Part shown: positions 25,198-33,436 of the stretch, piece by piece
Position numbering within the stretch: position 1 is the stretch's first letter
Layout of the letters: each line of letters begins with the position of its first letter
DNA from: Acidobacteriota bacterium
GTDB lineage: Bacteria; Acidobacteriota; Vicinamibacteria; Vicinamibacterales; UBA8438
Length of the DNA: 64,000 nucleotides
NCBI GenBank assembly: GCA_026708265.1
Contig: JAPOVI010000156.1
Location: 10,223 to 74,222 of the forward strand
Direction of reading: 5' to 3'
The notes under the pieces: model-generated
What the model was told of the DNA's origin: nothing
The model's input: the letters and a program-made list of their open reading frames with translations, nothing else
Database searches by the model: none
Made by a program: the position numbers and the translations under genes

Positions 25198-27870
25198 TCA
25201 GGGGGCGCGCTCAGCGCCCAGGCTCAGCAGGTTGGCGAGCAGCTCGTAGGCCCCTGTGGTGCCGGCCGGGAGCTGGCGCCACAGCCCCAGCCCCAGGTAC
25301 ATCCAGCGGCCCTCGCCGGAGCGGGTTTCGACCAGCGCCCCACGCTTCACGCCCGGGTTGTACTCGAACGTGTCCTCGAGCTCGACCAGGTCGGCGTACC
25401 GCTCGTCGCGCTCCCCGAGGAAGTACAGGCCGCGCTCCTGCACCCAGTCGTCCCAGGTCGCCGGTCCGACGACGTTCGGCCAGCCGAACGCCGGGTGGTC
25501 GTTGGCGAGAACCCGGACGGGCGCCCCCTCGTCGGTGACCCGGTTCCGGCTGACGACCGCGGCGTAGGGGCCGTACTGCGCCTCGTTGAACTCGAACTTG
25601 TTGTACTGGACGATCACCGTCCCGCCGTCGGCCACGTACTCGAGCAGCCGGCCGTTGTTCGCACGGAGGTCCTCCCGGCGCTCGTACGCCCGCACGCCGG
25701 TGACGATGACGTCGAAGCGGCCGAGGTCGCCCCACGCCAGATCGTCGGCGCCGATGAACTCCAATCGGGCGCCGAGCTGCTCGATCGCCGGGGGCACGGC
25801 GTCGCCTACTCCCTCGATGTAGCCCACGGTCAGACCGGGGGCGATAGCCACGTCGATGACCTTGAACGCGCCGGCGGCGGCACGTGCGATGTGGCGCCGC
25901 TCGGTGTGGGCGTACTCCACCACCTGGTAGCCGCGACGGAACTCCCGCCCGCCCTGCTCGACGACGGCCCGGACCCGATACTCGCCAACCGGATGCCCCG
26001 CTGCAGCGACGCTGAAACGCACCGTGCGCGACTCGTCCTCCCGCGACAGCGGGACGTCGACCGCCGCCGGCGCAACGCTCCACCCGGCCGGCGCCTCCAG
26101 GCGGACCCGGCCCTCGACCGGCTCGCGGCCGGTGTTGGTGACCGTCACCCGAACCTCGCGCGGCGCCTGCGAGCCGGCCGGGATGATCGCGATCTCGGGG
26201 GTCATCGAAACCGCGAGTTGCGGCGCGACGTGCAGCTCCATGCGCTTCTCGCCGGTGAAGATGTCGTCGACGTAGCGGTGCTCGACCGGGCGGTCCACGG
26301 CCAGGCGGGTCGCCCCGAGCTCGATGTCGAACGTCGCCCGGAAGGGAGTCGGCCGGAACGCCACCCCGAACGGCACGTCGGGATCGAAGGCGTAGCGGTC
26401 GGCGCCCTCGACGTGGGTCCAGTGCACGCCGGTCAACGCGGCGTCGACGGGAATCGATCCGGCGAGCGAGCACTCGAAGACGTCGCCGCCCCCGACCCGG
26501 GCTGCATCGCAGGCGGCGCCGCCCCCGTCGAAGCCCGCGAGAGTGACGCCGCGCACCGTCACCGCCTCCCCACCGCGGTTCGCCGCCAGCACCTCCACGG
26601 TCACACCCTGCCCGGGCGTCACCACGCCGTCGTCCGCCAGCGCCTCCAGGCGCACGCCGTGGGCCAGGAGGGCGGCCCGCTCGAACTGCCGCTCCTTCGA
26701 TTCCAGGCGGAAGTCGATCTCGTGACGGGCGGACTCCGAGAGCGGCAGCGACCCGAGGTCGGCGCGCAGGTCGCGCACCGCGTCGAGCCCCGCCAGGACC
26801 GGCGCCCGCGCTCCGGCCATGCCCTCCACGTCGAAGCGGCCGAGCGCCTCGAGGGCGTGACCCGCGAGCACCGAGAGAGCCCCGGCGAGACCGGCAGGCG
26901 GGCTCGGGCCGGCGAACCGCGCGAGCCCCTCGATCGACGTATCCACGCCGTCGAACAGCGAGGTCTCGCCGGCGCTCGTCTGACCCGGGATGGTCGTGTC
27001 CGCCAGCCGGAACTGGGCGCCGACGGCCCCGGCCGGCAGCGCGATGAGCTGAGACATGCCCTGGCACTTGTGCATGCTCCGGGCGCGGCTCCCGATCTCG
27101 GCGTAGGTCGTCCCGAGGAGCGAATCGTAGCGGCCGAGGTCCAGGGTCGTCAGCGCCGGATCCGGCTCGATGCGAAAGCGGAAGCCGGGTGGCAGGAGGC
27201 CGAGGCCGAACGGAAACCCGGCGCGGAAGTAGAACTTCTGCGCCTGCCACGGTTGCAGCCCCTCCGCGATCTGCTCCGGGAAGAGCGCCGGATCCGCCGC
27301 GGCGCGGAACGCCTCCCGCGCCAGCCGGGCCGATGCCTGGTGGTGCTGGCCGCCGCCGCGGCCGTCCGGCTCCATGGCGGAGATGACGTCCGGGCGGACC
27401 GTGCGAATCACCCGCACGATGTCGCCGAGTATCTCCTCGCGACCCCAGCGCTCGAACGTCTCCTCGACGCTGAAGGAGAAGCCGAAGTCGACGGCGCGCG
27501 TGTAGTACTGCTCCGCCCCGTCGAGGCGGTGCGCGGCGCGCAGCTCCTCCGTCCGCAGCACGGCCAGCGCGTCGAAGAGCTCCGCGCCGATCTCGTTCTG
27601 GCCGCCGTCGCCGCGGGTGGCGCTGAGCAGAACGGTGCGGTGGCCCTCTCCCTTCGCGAAGCGCGCCAGCAACGCGTTGTTCTCGTCGTCGGGGTGGGCG
27701 ACCACCATCAGGAAGGTGGCTGCGCTGTTCAACTGCCGCAGCGCGACCCCGAGCTCGACACGCCCGTCCTCGGCGGCCGACGGCTGCGCGGTCGCAAGCG
27801 TAGCTCCGACGGTCGCGCCGGCCAGTGCGATCGAGACCATTCCCACCACGCGGATCAGCAGCTTGGACAT
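25198..27870 (-). CDS. Exported PIG-L/LmbE-family deacetylase with C-terminal NEW3-like domains
   Basis: An 890-residue protein. A signal peptide (GMVSIALAGATVGATLATAQ) precedes a LmbE/PIG-L zinc deacetylase domain with AHPDDE at 58-63, TRGDGGQNEIG, LRTEELRAAHRLDGAE and the later metal-site GGGQHHQASARLA. The C-terminal half (from about 450) has Ig-like NEW3 features (VTNTGREPVEGRVRLEAPAGWSV) and a final alpha/beta domain resembling a glutamine-amidotransferase-like fold (FDVIVTGVRAYERREDL, YVADGGTVIVQYNKFEF). It probably removes N-acetyl groups from an external glycan. TATACT lies 8 bases before the ATG. It is downstream of bshA by 74 bases, but its export and size make it unlike BshB. Confidence 0.82.
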   Translation of the reverse strand: MSKLLIRVVGMVSIALAGATVGATLATAQPSAAEDGRVELGVALRQLNSAATFLMVVAHPDDENNALLARFAKGEGHRTVLLSATRGDGGQNEIGAELFDALAVLRTEELRAAHRLDGAEQYYTRAVDFGFSFSVEETFERWGREEILGDIVRVIRTVRPDVISAMEPDGRGGGQHHQASARLAREAFRAAADPALFPEQIAEGLQPWQAQKFYFRAGFPFGLGLLPPGFRFRIEPDPALTTLDLGRYDSLLGTTYAEIGSRARSMHKCQGMSQLIALPAGAVGAQFRLADTTIPGQTSAGETSLFDGVDTSIEGLARFAGPSPPAGLAGALSVLAGHALEALGRFDVEGMAGARAPVLAGLDAVRDLRADLGSLPLSESARHEIDFRLESKERQFERAALLAHGVRLEALADDGVVTPGQGVTVEVLAANRGGEAVTVRGVTLAGFDGGGAACDAARVGGGDVFECSLAGSIPVDAALTGVHWTHVEGADRYAFDPDVPFGVAFRPTPFRATFDIELGATRLAVDRPVEHRYVDDIFTGEKRMELHVAPQLAVSMTPEIAIIPAGSQAPREVRVTVTNTGREPVEGRVRLEAPAGWSVAPAAVDVPLSREDESRTVRFSVAAAGHPVGEYRVRAVVEQGGREFRRGYQVVEYAHTERRHIARAAAGAFKVIDVAIAPGLTVGYIEGVGDAVPPAIEQLGARLEFIGADDLAWGDLGRFDVIVTGVRAYERREDLRANNGRLLEYVADGGTVIVQYNKFEFNEAQYGPYAAVVSRNRVTDEGAPVRVLANDHPAFGWPNVVGPATWDDWVQERGLYFLGERDERYADLVELEDTFEYNPGVKRGALVETRSGEGRWMYLGLGLWRQLPAGTTGAYELLANLLSLGAERAP

Positions 27871-27878
27871 CACCCCGC

Positions 27879-27884
27879 AGTATA
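27879..27884 (-). promoter_or_regulatory. -10 box giving a probable leaderless PIG-L transcript
   Basis: On the minus strand TATACT ends 8 bases before the ATG at 27870. The match to TATAAT is strong and leaves no room for a normal leader. Confidence 0.45.
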
Positions 27885-27944
27885 TCCGCGCGTCCGCACG
27901 CAGCGCCCTGCCCCGGCGCGCGGGAGGACGGCGACGGCGGCGGG

Positions 27945-29102
27945 TCAGGCGGCGGGGCGGGCGGTCCGGGCGAGCACCGCCTCGTAGAAGGCCTCGTAGC
28001 GCGGCACGATCTCCTCGGCGCAGAAGTGCTGGTGCACCCGCCGGCAGGCTCCGGCCGCGAGGCGCCGATGCAGGACGGGGTCGGTGAGGAGCCGCACGGC
28101 GCTCTCGGCCATGCCGGTCAGATCGTCGGGATCGTGCAGGAAACCCGAATCCCCGTCCGCGATCACCTCGGGCAGGCCGCCGACCCGCGAGGCCACGACC
28201 GGCACCTCGCACGCCATCGCCTCGAGGGCCGCCACCCCGAAGCTCTCCTGCGCCGAAGGCAGCAGGCAGACGTCGGCAATCGAGAGCAACGGCACGACGA
28301 GCTCCTGCTCGCCCAGCGCCTCGACGTCGCCGGCCAGACCCAGCTCCCCCGCCCGCCGGCAGGCGGGAGCGAGGTCGGGCCCGTCGCCCACGAGCAGCAG
28401 CCGGGCCGGCAACCGCTCTCGGATGCGGCGGAAGATCTCGATGACGGCGTCGGCCCGCTTCACGGGGCGGAAATTGGAGACGTGGATGACCAGCTTCGCG
28501 TGCGGGTCTCCGCGGCGGTAACGCGCCCGCAGCGACTCGTCCCCCAAGCGCCGGTGATACTGGCAGTCGAGAAAGTTGGGAATGACGTTGATGCGGGCGG
28601 CCACCGGCAGGTGCCGGTAGGTGTCGTCGCGCAGGCTCTCGGAAACCGCGGTCACGCCGTCGGAGTGGTCGATCGAGAACGCCGCCGTCTCCAGGTAGGA
28701 GGGGTCGCTGCCGATGAGCGTCACGTCGGTGCCGTGCAGGGTGGTGATGACCCGCGGGACCTGCCCGTCACCCCCCGCGGCCAGGATCTGGCGCGCGAGA
28801 TACGCCGCCGTGGCATGCGGGATCGCGTAGTGCGCGTGGATGATGTCGAGCCGGTAGGCGCGCGCCACCTCTACGATCTTGCTGGCCAGCGAGAGCAGGT
28901 ACTGCGGCTCGCGAAACAGCGGATAGCCGGGGGTCTGCACGGCGTGGAACGCCAGCCCCGCCTGGAAGTCGCCCAGCCGGACGGGCGGCTCGCTGCTGAT
29001 CAGCCGCACCTCGTGCCCGCGCCTGGCGAGCACCTTGGCCAGCTCCGTGGCGACGATTCCGCTGCCGCCGACCGACGCGTAGCAGACGATGCCGACGTTC
29101 AT
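27945..29102 (-). CDS. bshA: BshA-type glycosyltransferase (N-acetylglucosaminyl malate synthase)
   Basis: A 385-residue GT-B, family 4 glycosyltransferase. It matches BshA, the first enzyme of bacillithiol synthesis, along its length: MNVGIVCYASVGGSGIVATELAKVLA, ISSEPPVRL, YPLFREPQYLLSLASK, LDIIHAHYAIPHATAAYLA, TTLHGTDVTLIGSDPSY and INVIPNFLDCQY. The EX7E element is ESFGVAALE. BshA joins UDP-GlcNAc to L-malate. The ATG at 29102 starts directly at the conserved N-terminus. No bshC is visible, and the neighbouring PIG-L protein is exported, so the rest of the pathway must lie elsewhere if bacillithiol is made. Confidence 0.88.
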   Translation of the reverse strand: MNVGIVCYASVGGSGIVATELAKVLARRGHEVRLISSEPPVRLGDFQAGLAFHAVQTPGYPLFREPQYLLSLASKIVEVARAYRLDIIHAHYAIPHATAAYLARQILAAGGDGQVPRVITTLHGTDVTLIGSDPSYLETAAFSIDHSDGVTAVSESLRDDTYRHLPVAARINVIPNFLDCQYHRRLGDESLRARYRRGDPHAKLVIHVSNFRPVKRADAVIEIFRRIRERLPARLLLVGDGPDLAPACRRAGELGLAGDVEALGEQELVVPLLSIADVCLLPSAQESFGVAALEAMACEVPVVASRVGGLPEVIADGDSGFLHDPDDLTGMAESAVRLLTDPVLHRRLAAGACRRVHQHFCAEEIVPRYEAFYEAVLARTARPAA

Positions 29103-29273
29103 GCAGCCGAGCCTCCCGGCGCCCGCGCAGGTACACGGACCCGCACATGTCTTGACGCGCCACCCGTTGCGCCCGTTTAGGCCCCACCCTCGTGCGCCGG
29201 GGCCGCGGGCGGTCGCATCCTGCGCTGGAGCGCGGATGGCGCCTTGCAGACCGGGCGAGGCCGTACGCAAGAA

Positions 29274-29307
29274 GCGGCCGCTCCAGCGTGCTGGCTGAAG
29301 CGGCCGC
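29274..29307 (-). terminator. Hairpin terminator after the 29345-31662 operon
   Basis: GCGGCCGC at 29274-29281 and 29300-29307 form an 8-bp stem. The 18-base loop contains an inner CCAGC/GCTGG pair. On the minus strand it lies 38 bases after the 29345 stop and is followed by TTCTTG, a weak U-tract. Confidence 0.45.
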
Positions 29308-29344
29308 GGCAGAATCCAATCCCGTCCGGACCGGCCGGGCAGGT

Positions 29345-30244
29345 TCAGGGCGTGACGGTGACGGTCACGTCGTCCGAAACGGCCAGACCACCGTCGTGGG
29401 CGAGCGCGCGCAGGACGTACGTGCCAGGCTCAGGGAACGTCGCCCGCACGACCCACTGGCCGTCCTCGGGCGCCTCCGGCGTGGACCAGCCGGGCGACCA
29501 GGGCGACTCCTCGCCCTCGCGCGTGTCCTCCCAGACCTTGATCTGCGGTGGATCGAAGATCACGTCACCGGATCCCCGGAAGACGAACCAGGACATCCGC
29601 AGCCCCGTCGCGCTGTCGGTGGTGATGCGACCCGGCGAGCGGGGGCTCGTCGCACCCAGCGGGCGCGCCGTCGGCAGGCCGTCGTCGGTGACCACCGCCC
29701 TGAGCGTCAGCGGCTCGCCCGCCGCGACGGTCCGGAACGACTGGCCCTCTACCGCGAGGACCGGAGCCTCGTTGGCCTCCGACTCCGGCGTCGCGCCGGC
29801 CGCCCCGGACGCGCCATAGTTCGCCTGCACGACCAGGTCGTCGATGTAGTAGTCGCGCTTCAGCGTGGCGTAGGCCCGTTCCGTCTGCCCGTTGGTCGTC
29901 AGGGTCCAGATCACCTCCTTGTCGCCGAAGTCGGCGGGGACCCGGATCCGGAAGACGAAGCGGTTTCGCCGCGGGAGGAAGTGCGTCGGCTGACCCTGGT
30001 CGGGGCCGCCCGGCTCGATGCTGTTGTCCGGACCGACCGGGACGTCGAGGACCTCCTCCCAGTTGCGGTTCATGTAGCCGAACACGAGGTTGAAGGAGTC
30101 GTCCTCGTTCTGCTCCCACCCCTCGTAGGCGGGCGCGATGTTCTGCCCCGTCGCGAACGACTGCTGGGCAAGAGCGGACGGCGCCCCCACGAGCGCCGCC
30201 CCTCCGATGCAGAGTGCCGCCAATGCCGCGCTGCGCACCGTCAT
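29345..30244 (-). CDS. Secreted protein of unknown function, partner of the cytochrome/monooxygenase gene
   Basis: A 299-residue exported protein (signal peptide AALAALCIGGAALVGAPSALAQ). The mature part begins QNIAPAYEGWEQNEDDSFNLVFGYMNRNWEE and contains RRNRFVFRIRVPADFGDKEVIWTL. The C-terminal half looks like an Ig-type beta sandwich (LRAVVTDDGLP, WVVRATFPEPGTYVLRALAHDGGLAVSDDVTVTV). It starts two bases after the stop of the gene at 30247, so the two are surely co-transcribed. I do not recognise a named family. Binding or assembly support for the upstream copper/haem protein is a reasonable guess from linkage only. Confidence 0.6.
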   Translation of the reverse strand: MTVRSAALAALCIGGAALVGAPSALAQQSFATGQNIAPAYEGWEQNEDDSFNLVFGYMNRNWEEVLDVPVGPDNSIEPGGPDQGQPTHFLPRRNRFVFRIRVPADFGDKEVIWTLTTNGQTERAYATLKRDYYIDDLVVQANYGASGAAGATPESEANEAPVLAVEGQSFRTVAAGEPLTLRAVVTDDGLPTARPLGATSPRSPGRITTDSATGLRMSWFVFRGSGDVIFDPPQIKVWEDTREGEESPWSPGWSTPEAPEDGQWVVRATFPEPGTYVLRALAHDGGLAVSDDVTVTVTP

Positions 30245-30246
30245 CC

Positions 30247-31662
30247 TCACTCGTTGTCGTTGTTCTCGTTCGCCAGCGCGGCGTCGTCGGACGTGCCGCA
30301 CGTGAAGCAGCCGATGTCGCGCCCGCCGTCCGCCGCGAGCTTGGCCTCGCGGAGGGCGACCTCGGTCGCGAATTCCTCGTCGTCCATGTAGACGGCCTGG
30401 ATCAGGTTGATGAACATGTTGTCGACCGAGCGGTGGCCCGAGCCGGACCAGTTGCGCGGATCGACCACGTTGGGGTTGGTCGGCGAGTTGTCGAACCAGC
30501 CCGTCAGGTGGAGGATGGTGCCCTTCGGCAAGAGCGGCGCCGCGTCGTCCTCATACTTGTAGACGCGGACCCAGTTGTGGTCGTAGCCGGAGCAGTTGAG
30601 GGTCTGCACGGTCGTCCCCCACACCGCCTCCAGGCACATCCGCACGCCCGGCGCGTGCATGTGCGGCTCGTACACGCTCAGCTTCGCGTTCTCCGGCAGC
30701 GTGAAGTAGGCGTCGGCGCGCTGGTTGGACTCCATCGCGCGGATGTCGAGGTCGGGTCCGTTGCCGAAGAACAGCAGCTCCATCTCCTTCGTCGGCTCGT
30801 AGCCCACCGGGTGGAACTTGAACCCGACGTCGATGTGCGCCTTCGTGTCGGTACCGTTCGAGTGCAGGTGCGTCGACGGGAAGACGAGGACGGAGCCCGC
30901 CTTGATCAGCACGCCCGCCTCGGCATCGAAGACGTCGGCGTTGCGGCCGACCTCGTGTACGGGAAGCTGGTACGCGTCGCGCGGGTCCTCGCTGTTCGGG
31001 GGCATGACGGTGGTCGCCGAGTGGTGGACGACGAACAGCCCGCCGACCGTGTCGGAACGCACGCCCCGCGGCAGGTCGTTCCGCTCCTTGTACTCGACCG
31101 CCGCGATGTAGCGGTCCTCGGTCAGTCCGGTCGGCACCACACCGAGAGCGCCCCACCAGTCCGGCGCCTCGCCCGGCACCTCGAACGAGGGCGACGAAAC
31201 GACGAGATCGGGCTCGCCGAGCTCCCACTCGTCCACGTCGATGAACGGCGGCGGTGTCGGCATGTCCGCCGGGTCGCCCTGCGGGGCGCCGTTGTCGGCC
31301 CAGCGGGCGATGGTCTCGATCTCGGCGTCGCTCAGCGACCAGTCGTCCTTGAACTCCTGGATGCCGATGTCCTTCTCGATGTACCAGGGCGGCATGACGC
31401 CCATCTGGTCGCGCAGGCCGGTGCGGTACTTGATGGCCCGCGCCCACGGGCGGGTGTCCTCGTAGGTGATGAGCGACATCGGGGCGAGCGCGTTCGGCCG
31501 ATGGCACTTCTGGCAGCTCCGCTGCAGGATCGGAGCGATGTCCTTGCTGAACGTCGGATGCTCGACCGCCGTCTGCGCCGCCGCGGGGGCCGACGCCACC
31601 ACCAGCGCGGCGAGGCCGGCGAGGCCCGCCACCCGGCTGAACTTGCGCGTGCTCTGCGTCAT
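30247..31662 (-). CDS. Exported cytochrome c + copper type II monooxygenase-like protein
   Basis: A 471-residue protein with a signal peptide (AGLAGLAALVVASAPAAAQ). The N-terminal cytochrome c domain has CQKCH at 50-54 and the haem-side MSLITYEDTRPWARAI typical of planctomycete/acidobacterial cytochromes. The rest resembles the two-domain peptidylglycine/dopamine monooxygenase fold: HHSATTVMPP, HLHSNGTDTKAH and EPHMHAPGVRM supply copper-type histidines and a Met. Tandem Cys pairs occur (CLEAVW with LNCSG, and CFTCG near the end). ATG at 31662 is preferred over a GTG 15 bases upstream because GTGAGGA acts as its ribosome site. The substrate is unknown. It leads a two-gene operon with the 29345 gene. 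Confidence 0.75.
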   Translation of the reverse strand: MTQSTRKFSRVAGLAGLAALVVASAPAAAQTAVEHPTFSKDIAPILQRSCQKCHRPNALAPMSLITYEDTRPWARAIKYRTGLRDQMGVMPPWYIEKDIGIQEFKDDWSLSDAEIETIARWADNGAPQGDPADMPTPPPFIDVDEWELGEPDLVVSSPSFEVPGEAPDWWGALGVVPTGLTEDRYIAAVEYKERNDLPRGVRSDTVGGLFVVHHSATTVMPPNSEDPRDAYQLPVHEVGRNADVFDAEAGVLIKAGSVLVFPSTHLHSNGTDTKAHIDVGFKFHPVGYEPTKEMELLFFGNGPDLDIRAMESNQRADAYFTLPENAKLSVYEPHMHAPGVRMCLEAVWGTTVQTLNCSGYDHNWVRVYKYEDDAAPLLPKGTILHLTGWFDNSPTNPNVVDPRNWSGSGHRSVDNMFINLIQAVYMDDEEFATEVALREAKLAADGGRDIGCFTCGTSDDAALANENNDNE

Positions 31663-31724
31663 GATGCGAATCCTCACTCTCGCGATGCCGGCACGTCGCG
31701 CGCCGGCTCCAACCTGAACATTCT

Positions 31725-31774
31725 ATCCCAACGCCCTGTCCCGACGACCCATCCCAACGCCCTGTCCCGACGAC
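31725..31774. repeat. Two tandem copies of a 24-bp sequence
   Basis: ATCCCAACGCCCTGTCCCGA (first 20 of 24 bases) occurs at 31725 and again at 31751, separated by CC. It lies in the 218-base gap between the methyltransferase end and the 31662 start. Confidence 0.75.
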
Positions 31775-31826
31775 GCCTCGTCGACCGCAAGCCTCGAGCC
31801 GCGGCCACCAGGCCGCCACGCCGGCC

Positions 31827-31853
31827 GGGAGTCCGCGCCGTAGAACGGCGCCG
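31827..31853 (+). repeat. Copy 2 of the palindromic element
   Basis: GGAGTCCGCGCCGTAGAACG followed by GCGCCG. The core GCGCCG-TAGAA-CGGCGC folds as a 6-bp stem. It shares its left arm and loop with the copy at 23478. Confidence 0.55.
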
Positions 31854-31880
31854 AGAGCAGCCGCGGCGACGAACGGCGGG

Positions 31881-32618
31881 CTACGGCGCCGCCCGCGGCG
31901 ACGCACCGGCCCTGCGGGCCGTGACGACCGTCATCCCGCCCTCGCGCCAGACGCAGTCGGCGGCGAACCCCGCCGCCCGCAACGCGCCCAGCTCCTCCTC
32001 CAGCGGGAAGTAGGTGTCCTCCTCCGCCCACTCCTCGAAGTGCGCGAAGGCCTGCTGCTCGTCGATGCCGCAGGCGACCATGTGGTCGGCCCAGCCGCGC
32101 CAGGTCGCGGCGCGGGCGGCCGGCTCGACCGGCATCGTCGCATCGGCGTTGACGAAGCAGCCTCCCGGGTGGAGCGCCTCGTGGATCCGCCGGTAGAGGG
32201 CGCGCTTGTCGTCCAGCGACCGGACGTGGTGCAGCGCGAGCGAGGCCGCCGCGCCGTCGCACGCCGGCAGGGGATCGTGAAACGAGCGGGTGTGGAAGCG
32301 GACCCGTCCCCCGAATCTCGCGAGCCGGGTGCGGGCCTGGGCCAGCATCTCCTCGTCCACGTCGATCAGGGCCACCGTCCCGACCTCCGGATGCGCGACG
32401 ATCGCCTCCGCCAGGGCCCCGGTGCCGCCCCCGAGGTCGAGGACGAGACGGGCGCCCGGCGGCGCGCCGGCTCCCTCGCCGAGCCGGGATACGCCGGCCG
32501 CGACCTCGCGGGCCGCCACCGCGAGCATCGCCTCGTAGCCCGGAATGAAGCGCCGGATCGTCTCGTCGTACGCCGCGATCTCGAGCCGCAGGTGGCGGCG
32601 GACGGAGTGCGTGGTCAT
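31881..32618 (-). CDS. Class I SAM-dependent methyltransferase
   Basis: A 245-residue methyltransferase with motif I VLDLGGGTGALAEAIVAHP, the acidic loop VALIDVDEEML and a motif II-like SLALHHVRSLDDK. GCFVNADATMP replaces the usual strand. The N-terminal helix region (AAYDETIRRFIPGYEAML) resembles enzymes with tRNA-carboxymethyl (CmoA) or small-molecule targets, and the specific substrate cannot be assigned. The ATG at 32618 lies 22 bases after the stop of the next methyltransferase gene, and both are on the minus strand, so co-transcription is likely. Confidence 0.8.
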   Translation of the reverse strand: MTTHSVRRHLRLEIAAYDETIRRFIPGYEAMLAVAAREVAAGVSRLGEGAGAPPGARLVLDLGGGTGALAEAIVAHPEVGTVALIDVDEEMLAQARTRLARFGGRVRFHTRSFHDPLPACDGAAASLALHHVRSLDDKRALYRRIHEALHPGGCFVNADATMPVEPAARAATWRGWADHMVACGIDEQQAFAHFEEWAEEDTYFPLEEELGALRAAGFAADCVWREGGMTVVTARRAGASPRAAP

Positions 32619-32640
32619 GTGCTTCGGTGGCGCGCCCGCG

Positions 32641-33246
32641 CTACTTGCGGAACACCGCCGCGTAGTGGGCGGCCACCGGCCACTCCGCGGTCGCGACATG
32701 CGTGAATCCTGCCGCGGTGACCTCCGCGACCACCTGCTCGTCGTCGGTCCAGTGCGGCCACGCCCGCAGGAAGCCGAAGAGCCCGCCGAACTCCAGCTCG
32801 ATGACCGCCAGTCGGCCGCCGGGCCGGAGCGCTGCGTAGAGGCTGGCGTTGGTCGCGGCCGGATCGCTCAGGTGGTGGTAGACGCGACGGTGGAAGATCG
32901 CGTCGCAGCAGGCGGGCGACAGGTTCGAATCGCGCTCGCCGGCCTCCACCACCGTGACGTTGCCGAGGCCCGCCGCGGCGACCGCTGCGCGGATGTCGTC
33001 ACGCCGCGAGGCGGACAGCTCGGTCGCGAACACCCGGCCGCCCGGGCCGACCCGCCGCGCGACCTCGACGCTCAACCACCCGTTGCCGGCCCCGACATCC
33101 GCCACCGTGTCTCCCGGCTCGAGGTCGAGCAGGCGTGCGAGCCGATCCACCTCCGTCCCGCCGTCACCGCCGGCGAGCAGAAGGGCGGCGACGACGATCA
33201 GGCCCACGCCGCCCAGCCACGGGGCACTCGCCCTCCATCGGTTCAT
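32641..33246 (-). CDS. Membrane-anchored methyltransferase
   Basis: A 201-residue protein. Residues 8-26 (PWLGGVGLIVVAALLLAGG) form a membrane anchor or signal. The rest is a class I methyltransferase: TVADVGAGNGWLSVEVARRV (motif I), RVFATELS, CDAIFHRRVYHHLSDP and LRPGGRLAVIEL. It resembles exported methyltransferases that follow a lipoprotein-like leader in acidobacterial and planctomycete genomes. The substrate is unknown. It is the upstream member of the pair with the 31881 gene. Confidence 0.75.
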   Translation of the reverse strand: MNRWRASAPWLGGVGLIVVAALLLAGGDGGTEVDRLARLLDLEPGDTVADVGAGNGWLSVEVARRVGPGGRVFATELSASRRDDIRAAVAAAGLGNVTVVEAGERDSNLSPACCDAIFHRRVYHHLSDPAATNASLYAALRPGGRLAVIELEFGGLFGFLRAWPHWTDDEQVVAEVTAAGFTHVATAEWPVAAHYAAVFRK

Positions 33247-33436
33247 CCGGCCATTGTGACGTGCATCGGCCGTCCCGGGTTCCCGCCCGCCCTCGGACCG
33301 GCATCGAGGTGACGCGGGGAGGCCCGTCGCGACCCGCGGCGGCGATCCCGCGTGCGCGGTCCGCCGGCGCCCGGCGTGGCCGGAACTGGATGGCGGCGCG
33401 GGGCGTGCAGTAGGATGCACGCAAGAAGCTCTGGAG

